Below, piece by piece: positions 27,201 through 34,600 of a stretch of 64,000 bases of DNA. The stretch comes from Heliopora coerulea (taxonomy: Eukaryota > Cnidaria > Anthozoa > Scleralcyonacea > Helioporidae), in assembly GCA_030142905.1 (NCBI GenBank), contig JASJOG010000008.1:2356001-2420000 (forward strand), written 5' to 3'. The first letter of the stretch is position 1; the number at the start of each line of letters is the position of its first letter. Made by a program: the position numbers and the translations under genes. The notes under the pieces were generated by a model. The model was not told the origin of the DNA and ran no database searches. It worked only from the letters and a program-made list of their open reading frames with translations.

Positions 27201-28098
27201 TTGGCACCACCAATGACGAGTGTCCCACCGCTCTTGCTTGTAGTTCTTTCACCGCAACATCTTTATTGCGTTTTCCGCCTGGTGTCCCAAGTACCACAAC
27301 TCTTGAAAGTCTTCATGAACGCTGCTCTCAGGCATTACAGGACAGGCAGCAGTTTTACGGAATTGTACGTAATTTCACCCAGAAGCCAGTCAATGCCACA
27401 AGTCATTGTTTTGGACGTCATACAACAATCACTTCGTGTAAGGTCTCCGCAGCCGGGTTGCATAAACACAATTTATTTTCATGTTTGTAAATCGTTTTAT
27501 CCTCCCAGCACCCGAAGTTTAACCATTCTTTGTCGAATAATTGAAGTACTCGGGAAGTCGGAAAAAACCAGTCTAGAACGTTTTCTATTTTTTGTATAGC
27601 TTGTTGATAAATTATCCCGAACTTCTATGAGATCCGTTGAGCACCGGAAACATATTGACTTAAATTACAGTCGTACATTTACCTCCCCCAACCGACGAAG
27701 CTAGGCCATGTACTTAAGGGCGATTTTAATCTTTCGACTTTCTTTTCAAACTTTTGATGTTGAACAGTTGGTCTCTTTTACTTTTCCAAACCTCTCCTGT
27801 CCAGATAGGTCTTTAAATATTTTTTCTGACAAATGCTAACCAATTTACTTGTCAGTGGGAATTCTTAAGGAAAGAGAACAGGTGGGACAGGAAAGAGTTA
27901 CTGTATGTGAATATAGTATGCATTTATATCCTCGACTACCTACACTGGCACCCATTGCTCATGCGTTTATATTACACGTTCATGGAAGTTAATTATTATT
28001 TTTTTTATTTTTATTTCTTGTAGGCTTCTCGCTTGTCAAATATCGTTGAACTGGCGAAGCAAGTGTCGATTGATGTTAAATTTGAGTTGCCAATTTAA
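3906..28098 (+). CDS. SUCLA2: Succinate-CoA ligase [ADP-forming] subunit beta, mitochondrial
   Basis: This is the ATP-specific beta subunit of succinyl-CoA synthetase, which makes ATP from succinyl-CoA in the mitochondrial TCA cycle as a heterodimer with SUCLG1. There are twelve exons: 3906-3980, 4048-4201, 11715-11814, 13610-13700, 15238-15309, 16722-16824, 18588-18752, 20289-20450, 21311-21453, 24505-24625, 26410-26498, 28024-28098. All introns are GT/AG and all phases join, giving 449 residues, the usual family length. Residues 1-35 look like a transit peptide, rich in R, S and L and poor in acids. Visible motifs are LHEYQS (start of the ATP-grasp domain), [32 protein letters not shown] (metal site), [52 protein letters not shown] and [32 protein letters not shown] and the C-terminal VDVKFQLPI-like ending favour SUCLA2 over SUCLG2. 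The ATG at 3906 opens exon 1. Intron 2 (7.5 kb) and intron 9 carry several mobile elements. Confidence is high. Confidence 0.96.
5474..6240 (-). mobile_element. Non-LTR retrotransposon fragment (reverse transcriptase C-terminal end)
   Basis: On the minus strand, reading from about 6240 down, broken frames give the end of a LINE reverse transcriptase. They show a [20 protein letters not shown] block, then [16 protein letters not shown] and [16 protein letters not shown] 108-residue open frame (5474-5800) follows, with [15 protein letters not shown] and [19 protein letters not shown]. These are standard C-terminal RT and post-RT blocks of the LINE group often annotated as endonuclease-reverse transcriptase in invertebrates; I would guess RTE-like but cannot fix the clade. 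In-frame stops and a 5' truncation make it dead. It lies in SUCLA2 intron 2, antisense to the gene. Confidence 0.8.
6529..6868. mobile_element. Short hAT-type MITE, 340 bp
   Basis: Ends are CATACCTAATTTTAA and its reverse complement TAAAATTAGGTATG. They are flanked by TTTCTCAT (6521-6528) and TTTCTCGT (6869-6876), an 8-bp duplication with one change. The right part (6775-6850) has a tandem array of about four TTTATCACTGCACATT-like units. The same word also occurs near the left end, so subterminal repeats are present, as transposase binding sites often are. No coding capacity. Confidence 0.8.
8153..8180. repeat. (CAAA)n microsatellite
   Basis: About seven uninterrupted CAAA units in SUCLA2 intron 2. 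A second CAAG/CAAA stretch lies at 20497-20550 in intron 8. Confidence 0.9.
9117..9162 (-). ncRNA. Hammerhead-like motif, inverted copy
   Basis: Exact reverse complement of the core read at 10123-10158, in the left arm. The core box CTGACGA, the GGGC/GCCC stem II, GAAAC and GTC are unchanged on the minus strand. Same caveat about the extra A. Confidence 0.6.
9534..9876 (+). pseudogene. GIY-YIG endonuclease domain of a Penelope-like element, 5'-truncated
   Basis: The frame is open from the copy junction to a stop at 9874-9876 and needs no in-frame ATG at its left edge, so the ATG at 9616 is not a true start. The order of elements is a cysteine cluster ([17 protein letters not shown]), then the GIY-YIG core [20 protein letters not shown] with its conserved arginine and histidine, then [12 protein letters not shown] and a C-terminal [14 protein letters not shown] helix. 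This domain nicks target DNA for retrotransposition. The reverse transcriptase part is absent. The same C-terminal coding stretch is present on the minus strand in the left arm. Confidence 0.85.
10115..10162 (+). ncRNA. Hammerhead-ribozyme-like motif in Penelope-like terminal repeat
   Basis: A type I hammerhead layout can be read: stem I 5' strand TCTC (10123-10126), core box CTGACGA (10127-10133), then one extra A, stem II GGGC-CTTC-GCCC (10135-10146), GAAA (10147-10150), a minimal C/GT stem III and cleavage triplet GTC (10152-10154), then GAGA (10155-10158), which pairs with the stem I strand. Hammerheads with tiny stem III are known in Penelope-like elements. The extra A between the core and stem II is atypical, so activity is uncertain. 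Confidence 0.6.
11861..13325 (+). mobile_element. Tc1-type DNA transposon relic, 3' end missing
   Basis: It begins at a TA with CAGTACTGTGCAAAAGTCTC, a typical Tc1 terminus, only 47 bp after SUCLA2 exon 3. Frames on the plus strand give a paired-type DNA-binding region ([14 protein letters not shown], then [19 protein letters not shown]), then [11 protein letters not shown] (first catalytic D), [45 protein letters not shown] and finally [20 protein letters not shown] (the DD34E glutamate). The block normally containing the second catalytic D reads FQRNNDLKH, with N in its place. Frameshifts and stops break the frame at least three times, and no matching right end was found near 13325. Inactive. 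Confidence 0.9.
14659..14917. mobile_element. Palindromic MITE, 259 bp
   Basis: Arms 14659-14752 and 14817-14917 are reverse complements. The outer ends are ACAAAATAAAAC and TTTATTTTGT; the inner part pairs AAGAAGTAACATGGTAA with TTACCGTGTTACTTCTTG. A further copy of the AAGTAACACGGTAATATTT word lies in the loop. No duplication could be fixed and there is no coding capacity. SUCLA2 intron 4. Confidence 0.75.
15580..15665. repeat. Inverted tRNA-like (SINE) remnants
   Basis: Two tRNA B-box-like words face each other: minus-strand GGGTTCGATCC near 15594-15606 and plus-strand GGGTTTGATACC near 15650-15661. Around them AACCTTCTGATAACC and its inverse ATCAGAAGGTTGTGG form a hairpin. This suggests two opposed SINE ends. 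The A boxes are not convincing. Confidence 0.4.
15779..15912. mobile_element. Short palindromic MITE, 134 bp
   Basis: Left arm 15779-15818 (TCATACACGAGAAGGAGTG onwards) is the inverse of right arm 15872-15912, separated by about 53 bp. The pairing weakens outward into AT-rich flanks. The core word ATCAGATATCCAAAC occurs again alone at 15987-16001. Confidence 0.65.
17860..18315. repeat. Degenerate GATAGT/GACAGT low-complexity array
   Basis: About 450 bp of TGATAGTGATAGTGACAG-type hexamers with drift toward GATGGTGAT. Because the unit is a multiple of three, open frames of 130-145 residues appear on both strands. These are composition artefacts rich in I, V and T, not genes. SUCLA2 intron 6. 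Confidence 0.9.
20497..20550. repeat. CAAG/CAAA imperfect microsatellite
   Basis: AACAAGCAAGCAAGCAAGC is followed by CAAACAAACAAACC-type units in SUCLA2 intron 8. Confidence 0.85.
21660..21833. repeat. (TATG)n and (TA)n microsatellite
   Basis: Two blocks of TATG units (about 21661-21728 and 21762-21800) separated by GTGT-rich sequence, then a (TA)15-like run. The right side abuts a decayed Penelope terminal motif at 21840-21880. Confidence 0.95.
21840..21885 (-). mobile_element. Decayed Penelope-like terminal block
   Basis: Minus strand reads TTGATAATAAGACTTCTCCC then GAAACGTTGATGATTTTAAA. This matches the order TTGACAA - stem - GAAACGTTGAA - TTTTTAAAA seen at the ends of the element at 23127-24165. 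Stem II no longer pairs well. Confidence 0.5.
21968..22047. repeat. (TA)n(TG)n microsatellite
   Basis: TATATATA run followed by about 30 TG units. A further (TA)10 run lies at 22077-22095. Confidence 0.95.
22086..22600 (+). repeat. Dispersed repeat of about 500 bp, copy 1
   Basis: Direct-orientation relative of 43065-43500, 21 kb away and in a different gene's intron. Shared words include TGATTGGCTGCCTAGC, CAATAAGTTTTTCGTACAG and GGCTGGAAAATTTCCGAG. Similarity by eye is near 85-90% over the first 200 bp and lower later. Within the copy, CAGACCGG and CGGTCTGTAC words recur in both directions. No coding potential; class unknown. Confidence 0.8.
22701..22889. mobile_element. Palindromic MITE with CGATTGCGATT subrepeats
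   Basis: Ends AAGCCTGGTTTCCATTAAAT and its inverse (CGATTTAATGGAAACCGGGC, 22866-22885) bracket a stretch of AATCGCAATCGCAA-type units that continue the foldback. No clear duplication. SUCLA2 intron 9. Confidence 0.75.
23035..23085. repeat. (TA)n microsatellite
   Basis: About 25 TA units, 42 bp before the left arm of the Penelope-like insertion. Confidence 0.95.
23162..23199 (-). ncRNA. Hammerhead-like motif, U3-A8 variant, left arm
   Basis: Inverse of the right-arm motif at 24093-24130, with the same TTGACAA box, GGGGC/GCCCC stem II, GAAAC and GTT. See the right-arm entry for the layout. Confidence 0.5.
23212..24006 (+). CDS. Penelope-like protein C-terminal region with GIY-YIG endonuclease
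   Basis: 264 residues without stop or frameshift. Residues 55-105 ([55 protein letters not shown]) are the post-RT linker typical of Penelope-like elements. Residues 122-145 hold a CxKxHCQIC cysteine cluster. Residues 164-195 are the GIY-YIG core, as [20 protein letters not shown] and then an arginine-rich [22 protein letters not shown] and [20 protein letters not shown] close the domain. The reverse transcriptase fingers and palm are missing, so it cannot work alone. The ATG at 23212 lies in the inverted left arm and is a chance start. It probably reflects a recent insertion, not a host gene. Confidence 0.85.
   Translation: MEESYRDRLRVLRSNFIKRGFKENLVDSEFEMARAKTRDGLLCQDANRRDIKRNKRLPLVMTLHPALSGMGKIIDSLWPILHGSEDIRSIFEEKPMIVYRRPKTLKDNLARSKLKGEGNGDKGMRKCGKSHCQICNFVEEGSTFCTNGRIFYINYLFDCDSAGVIYLIICKKCSKNYVGSTITSFRRRFNNHKSSVKRYGNGQRGIPGEHLYAHFCEGGHEGIKDMLAKIVDRTDVSDPTKREGFWAYKLDSCVPKGLNLRDFF
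24093..24130 (+). ncRNA. Hammerhead-like motif, U3-A8 variant, right arm
   Basis: Stem I 5' strand ATTC (24093-24096), box TTGACAA (24097-24103), extra A, stem II GGGGC-AGTC-GCCCC (24105-24118), GAAA (24119-24122), C, then GTT (24124-24126) and GAAT (24127-24130), which pairs with ATTC. Compared with the consensus CTGANGA, positions 3 and 8 have changed together from C-G to U-A. That keeps the base pair these positions make in the hammerhead fold. Activity is not shown. Confidence 0.5.
24166..24305. repeat. (TATG)n microsatellite
   Basis: About 30 TATG units interrupted by a short TGTG run and, near the end, by AAAG. It abuts the Penelope-like right arm. Confidence 0.95.
25905..26177 (-). 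mobile_element. Candidate tRNA-derived SINE
   Basis: On the minus strand the 5' part reads GTGGCAGTGCACGTGTCTCT (A-box-like) and, about 40 bp on, AGGGTTCAATTTCGAC, a B-box-like word (consensus GGTTCRANNCC). A body with GGGTACTCCGGTTTCC and GGGTGGCCCTTACTAG follows, and the copy ends with repeated TTTAC units at 25905-25925. This is the expected order of a Pol III SINE. No duplication was found. SUCLA2 intron 10. Confidence 0.55.
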
Positions 28099-30928
28099 AC
28101 ACCCTATACTAGACTGGTCACCAGAGAAAATATTTAGTACGCATATGCTGTTTCAGGAAAATCTATTAAATGTCTCAAATGTGTATACAGCCTTCATTTC
28201 TTGTTTAGACGTCGAATTTCTTGCGGCATTCATATTACTCTTAAAATCGCTAATATAAAGTGTATTATTGTGTTTACATGTAGTAATGTTGTCTTCTCGT
28301 TGGCTTTCAATAGTGTTCTTCCTCCTTCAGTAAATTTCCAAGCAAATTTCCTCGTGTCTGTCTGCCTGTGTGATTCCGGCAGGCCGACCTGTTTTCCTTC
28401 CCAACTTCTCTAGGACGAAGGTTGCCACACCGGTGACATGAAGAAGCCAGACTCCTGTTTTTCCCAATTAATTAAAGGTTTACAATCTTATGCTTTTATT
28501 GTGCTGCCAGGAAGGCATTAAGGAAGTTTTTAAATAGTTCAGAAATGTGATTTTCTTTGTTTTTAGAACAGTGACCTTTACAACGTAGGGTCGTTGGGGG
28601 CGTCTTTATGGGGAGGGGGTATATTGCCCAAGATTTTGGCATCTGTAGTGGACCTTGGAGTTTCAACTAAAATGTACCGTCAACTTGCATAGAGGAGAGA
28701 AAGATTGGGTCCACTTGAGAGCAAAGAACTGGTTATCAGGTTTTCTGTCCCATTCTGACTGTAATTGTAGACGCGATTGTGGCGCCTAATTGGTTAACAA
28801 GTTTTGCAGCCAACGTCCCTTACAGCTTTGTGATCCCTATACCAGGCAAGACGTCATCAGCAGCTTTTATGATGTCATTCTTGCGTTATAATTTTTCATT
28901 CATTTTGTAGGTACAGTAGATCAGTTCAAGGAAATAGTTCTTGAGTGATATTTACGTGAAAAACCCAATAAATGCTTATAAAGACTAACAAAAATAATGA
29001 CTTGAGGGCTGCAAATATGCTTGACTAAAAAAGAATACAAGTTTACCCCTGTCATGCATACGGTTGTTGCACAAGTTACAACAATAGAACAAATGAAAGG
29101 ACAAAGCGAAAAACTAAAGAGAACAAAGAATAAAGAAATCGTGCACGAAAGGGTTTTCATAAAAAGGCATTTTCCTTAGTTAATTCACTTGCACAGTAAA
29201 GTTTAGGTTCATTGATATTGCTTAGGTTATTAGTAAATGGAAAACTGAATCTTTTTATTTTGTATTATTAAAAAGATTATGGTGTATAGTATGTTCAAGT
29301 TGAATATGCCTCATAAGTTCTTGGCAATTCCCGTGTTCAAAGCCGACATCCAGATTGGCTCAGTTCAGGCTATACGCCAGAGTGGGTAACTCAAGCACGT
29401 CCCTTGCGTAAGCTTTCAATTCTTGTACAACAATTACCAACACTCTTGGCCCTTAATTATGGAAAAGCGGCTCTACACGATCCAACAATTGTTTTACTGC
29501 CTCATTCCATGGGTAAAATGTTTGACCGAAAGCAAACTTTCATTAAACTAACATTGTTAGACCAACGAATATTGGTCAAGTTGTTCGATAGTGTTCGAAT
29601 GTTCACACAATAGACGTTCTTGACTCACGGACGGCTTTTTCTTACGACAAAACTTTTAGCCAAAAGAAAGAAAATGAATGATTTAAATTCAAATAAATAT
29701 TAAAATTATTTATACACGATAACCTATATTCAGCTTGGTACAGCTGTTTTGCAAAGGGCCGTCTGATAAGAGCTATTTTCCAGACTTCTAAATCAATAAA
29801 TCTAACCTAACCAACCTTATCCTTACCTAATTTTACCTAACCTAAATTACAATAATGTTCAATAAAATAAACAAAGGGATTAGTTCAATGACTAACATGA
29901 TAATAATCTGCAAAGAAGTATAATATTAAAAATTATGGCCTATGAAATGACAAATAGAAAATCTATGGCTTGACTCTTTCCAACATAATCAGTCTGCCAT
30001 TATTTTACTCTGGCTAATGTCATAGGATTTTACTCGTACAGGAAAGACACCTCTACGGGAGTAGTTTGAGAATAATTTAAATAGTGAGAACCATGATAAT
30101 TGATTTGTGTGAAGGTGTTCTCGATAACTCAGTCAATTCACGTACTTTTAACGTGTGCACATCAAGCGCCTTTGAAGCGAAATGTCTTATTTGAAAAAAA
30201 TCCAGAAATGATAAGGGCATACCTATAGTTTCCCATTTGTCACTTCGTTTATGAATATTTCAATTTGTTTGACATGTCTGTAACGATCTGTCATGTCACA
30301 TATCTATATATTTATAGAGAGAGTTTTGACTGATTATAAGATTAGTTGTATCTCCGATCGAGATTCATTTTAACGAAACTGATCGACTCTTGATCAGATC
30401 ATGGAAATGAACAGCTCAACATTAAATTTACATATTGTTGTCACAGAGATGTATAAATTCCCTTACTTCTTTGTTCTGAACACAAAAGTTCTATAGTTCA
30501 TAGTCCTGTCGTACTATGATAAAGCAATTTATTTTGTTTTTTCGATTACACGATATTCAAAATATTGAATGTAACATGTTTGATTTTATGTAAACAAGAA
30601 AAATGCCGATAAACTGGCTACGTACAGAGAATTATATTCTACAGGCTTGAAAGGTCTGGAAACTGAGACATTACAGTGATAACAATATTTTAATGTAGAC
30701 CTATAAAGCGTATGCGCTCAAAATCAACCACTATGTTGCCGTTCCTTTAACAAAAGAATTTTGATCATTTTTTGTAAGGTACAAAATATGGCGTCCATGT
30801 CCTGAGTTATTCGAGTCCCTGAGAACTGAATACATGCGCTCTATTAAGTTTCACGAACCGAATCAACGCACAAGGACTAACTAAATGACGTCATATGGCG
30901 TCTCATTTCCATAGGCAATGTCAAACTA
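28099..30928. other. Intergenic, no gene seen
   Basis: This includes the SUCLA2 3' UTR. No canonical AATAAA lies in the first 200 bp; an AATATAAAG at 28252 followed by a TTGTGTTT-rich stretch is the best polyadenylation candidate. Around 29790-29850 there is a degenerate CCTAA/ACCTAA run. Nothing else is supported on either strand. Confidence 0.5.
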
Positions 30929-30929
30929 A

Positions 30930-31388
30930 GGCTACGTTTACACTAGACCAAATTTCTTCAGATCCAAAGTAGCCGCTTACACTGAAGTAACGTATCCGGT
31001 ATAAAAAGTCTTCGGATTGCTCACGAATCCGGATGAATATGAATCCGCAAAAGAAACTGGATACCTTAAATACGGAGACTCCGGAGAAATCTTTCTCGTT
31101 TTTGTGAATAACCGCTGAAGCAGCCAGTGGAGAACAATTTCTTTTATCAAGAGCTGTAATAAGCAAAGAATGGAAAGAAATTGTTCGGTTGTCCAGGGTA
31201 ACTTTCAATAAAATTTGTGAGGATTTACGTCCATTCTTAGACAAGAAAACACTGTTTGCGTTAACACGAGCACGCAACTAACCCAGATACATTTTCCTGT
31301 GTAAATGGTCGACGAATCCAAATACAATTTTTGGGAAATCCGAATACTTTTTGAATCCGAAAACTTTTGCTGTAGCGTAAACGGTAGA
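30930..31388. mobile_element. MITE with CTACGTTTACACT-type ends
   Basis: Left end GGCTACGTTTACACTAG and right end GTAGCGTAAACGGTAGAG are imperfect inverses. CCGGATTCGTGAGC/GAATCC words recur inside. A 118-residue minus-strand open frame overlaps it but shows no family motif. It ends 220 bp from the stop codon of the PLP enzyme gene. Confidence 0.55.
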
Positions 31389-31608
31389 GTTATACAGAGA
31401 AAGCTTAATCATGCAAGTTTCATAACATGGGTACAGGATCATCCATATTCTTCCAGCAGCTCACCAGATTTGTGTGCTTGGTTTTTTGTAACATATTATC
31501 CAATTCCCCGTCAAACGCACAAAATATTCCACCTGAAGAAAATCGAAAAACGCAGTATTAAGACTAAAGGGACGCATTTGCTAATGTCACTAAGTAGGAG
31601 TTAATCTG

Positions 31609-34600
31609 TTAGGTTCCATCACTGTTATAGAAATAAAAGAATTCAATACCAGTGTGTATAAATAATATTCTTGAGCCTTTAAATCTTCCTGGGTTGTTTT
31701 GCATTTCCTTCACCATTCCAAGAACAGCTTTTCCAGTGTAAACGCGGTCCAGAATAATTCCAGATTCCACAGAAATTTTCAAAATACCCACTATGAAATG
31801 CAAAAACATACGGAAAAATTACTAGTGGTTGAAGGTATGCTTAAACAAGAGCACGAAAAGAACATTAGCAAGCGAGTTGACCAGGCAGGAAGCGAAGCTT
31901 AAAATGAAGATCATATCCCTATCTGGTATTTTTAAAAGTAGCAATGGACCTGGAGTATATTTATTCTTCCTCAACGTCATAATACAGGACATTCGTTTTA
32001 CGAGAACGTCTGATCATTAGTCAGCTTAAGCCCTCTTTGAATGCTAATGTAGTCAGTATGATTAGTCAATTTTTTCTGTTATTTTACAGTTCGGCTTAAG
32101 GCATTGTCAGTCTACCAATATACCGAAGATATAGATATTAAACCCCGTGTTGGCTTTTCGGTATGATTTTCTTTTAGTGGTCCCAATTTATCGAGATTCT
32201 CGATAAGTCGATATCACCAAGAACTTCGGTTTATAGTGGCAAAGGAAGTGTGTACAAATATTCCGTTAAAATAATTTCGTCATGCTAATCACCAATAAAA
32301 AGCAGAAAATATTTCATCAGACATCAGCACATATTTTCATTTGAACCAGTCAATATTGCCTTGAAGCGAAACTTGGTAATCAGTCGTAATTAACTTCTTT
32401 CCTTCTTTCTAAATTCTCAAATTTTGAATTAAAAAAGATAGCTGTAGCTAAAAAAGCTAGCAAGCCTCATAGACTGAGGTAACAAGTCTGTGATTTTTTG
32501 ACGGTTCCCATGAAAATGCGTCATACAAAAGCAGTTCCACGAATAATTTCAGTATAATTTTAGTGATACCAGATATTTGTACAACCGTCCAACCCTATTA
32601 GGAGTCCGCCATTATATAAATTTAAACTTTGCAGGCTTTCTGATGTGAAGAACGAAACTTTTGATCTGGTCATGAAATACTAACGTTAGTTATGAAATAC
32701 TACTCGTCTCCTTCAGTGCATCACCAATCAGATACTCAAGAGCCTATCTCTTGACAAACACGATTTACTTAACTACAAAGACGACTACTACTTATTAACT
32801 ATATAGTTTTCGTAGAAACTTAAAAACGCTGTAACTCCTATTTACAACGAAAATTTAATTGGTTTTTTTCATAAGAAGAAGGTTGTAATCAAGGTCAAGA
32901 CCAAGGTTTATAGTTACTGGTCCAGTATTAAAGGAAATATGGTATTTCTGTCACCATGACAACAGATCAAAATATTTTACTGCAACACGCCGTACCATTT
33001 TTATGCAAATTTTTCGATTTTCCCAGTAATGTTTTAACGTCAGGAGTATTTTAAAACATGTTTCGTTCCCGTCTGATATTTTAATTTACTCTTTTTGATG
33101 GACAAACGTACGTTATAAATGTTTATAGCTAGCATACATACATAGTTCTTCTTCCGTTGATTTTGCATAACCATCACCAACATAGTCATCAATGACATCA
33201 ATAATCTCTCTTGCTTTAACTTTGAGGCCACATTCTTTTAGTTCTTGGTCAATATGATCATAGAAGTACAAATTATTATCACTAACAGCTACCGCATGGC
33301 ATCTGAAAATAAAAAGGACCAAGACAAATGGGTGAAAGCCGCGAACTAACATAAAAAATGTCATATAACTAAAGATGAATTTTATTTTTTGATAAAATAA
33401 GTAAGAGCGGCGGATTAAGTGCGTGATTGCCAGGATATGCCATTCGAGATCGCACATTAAGAATCCCCATCCCACATTAAATAGCCTCGATTTGTTAAAC
33501 TCCCATGTCAAGGTGTTACGTTACAGCCACTGACCAACAAAAATGCTAAATGTGAACAGAAAATATGAGAAACGGTGAACTGGGAACTATTCCTGAAGTG
33601 GAATTGGCAACAAGGGCTTCCACCCACAAAATGTTGCCCCAGGATGCCCACAGTCTTAACCCGATTCTGGGTATCATGATTCTTCCAACTTTCTTTAACT
33701 ACGGAAGCGGTGTTTCAAACATGGAAAAATGGTTGTCTTGCTATTATTGAAGAATTCAAATCAGTTAATAAAATCAGTTTATCTCTCCCGGGTTTACCTA
33801 TCACGAACTACAGTCAATGCAGTCTGTCAAGTATGTGTTAACCAACGTTTCCATCAGTACGGGTCGATATTCGGTACAGATTAGTGAACTCGGTTTCCAT
33901 ATCTGGAATGTGAACTCCCAGTCATTTGGCCAGGCAAAAAGTGAAGCAAAGATGGCCGCCCATGGAGGGAAATTTTGTATGTCAATTTCAGTCCTCTTCG
34001 TGGTCTTGTACGTTATTTCCAATCCTTTACACGACTTTGATCTTCAGTTTTCGTTAGGGATGCACCGGAACTTGGTTCTGGCCGGTTAGTTCCAGCCGGA
34101 ACTCGTGAAAAATGTTCTTTGGAACCGGAACTTTTTAATAAAATAGTAATACGAACAGTAGTCTATAGAAGAAGATAGATAGAAGAACTTTATTTACCCA
34201 CGCTAACATCGTCAGTATGAAACTGATTTCCACGATGGGCGTGCACATGAACATTATAACCTACTACAAGAGTATAAATTATTGCAAAAGTGTTAGAAAT
34301 TATTATAATACAGGATAAGATAATAAAATCATAAGGGATTACTATTACACTAGAAAACAGTTCATGAGAGAAAGAGTTCAAAGAATGATCTTTATCGAAC
34401 TCCCATTAAACAAAAAGCTCTTTTTCATATTGTTTGTACATGGTTTAGGCAAACAAAGTGTGCCTGAATTGTTCCGAAGATTGTATTTTATCAATTCATT
34501 TTTGAATGTAAAGAGTTCACCGAGGCAATGTGGTCCCATGTTATTTAATATTTTAAACATTGTTTTGGCTTTAGTTTTAATTCGTTGTTCTTTTAGAGGT

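Noticed and set aside
27015..27599. 194-codon plus-strand frame between SUCLA2 exons 11 and 12
   Set aside because: It lies wholly in the intron, has no recognisable domain and is not in phase with the flanking exons; codon use looks random.
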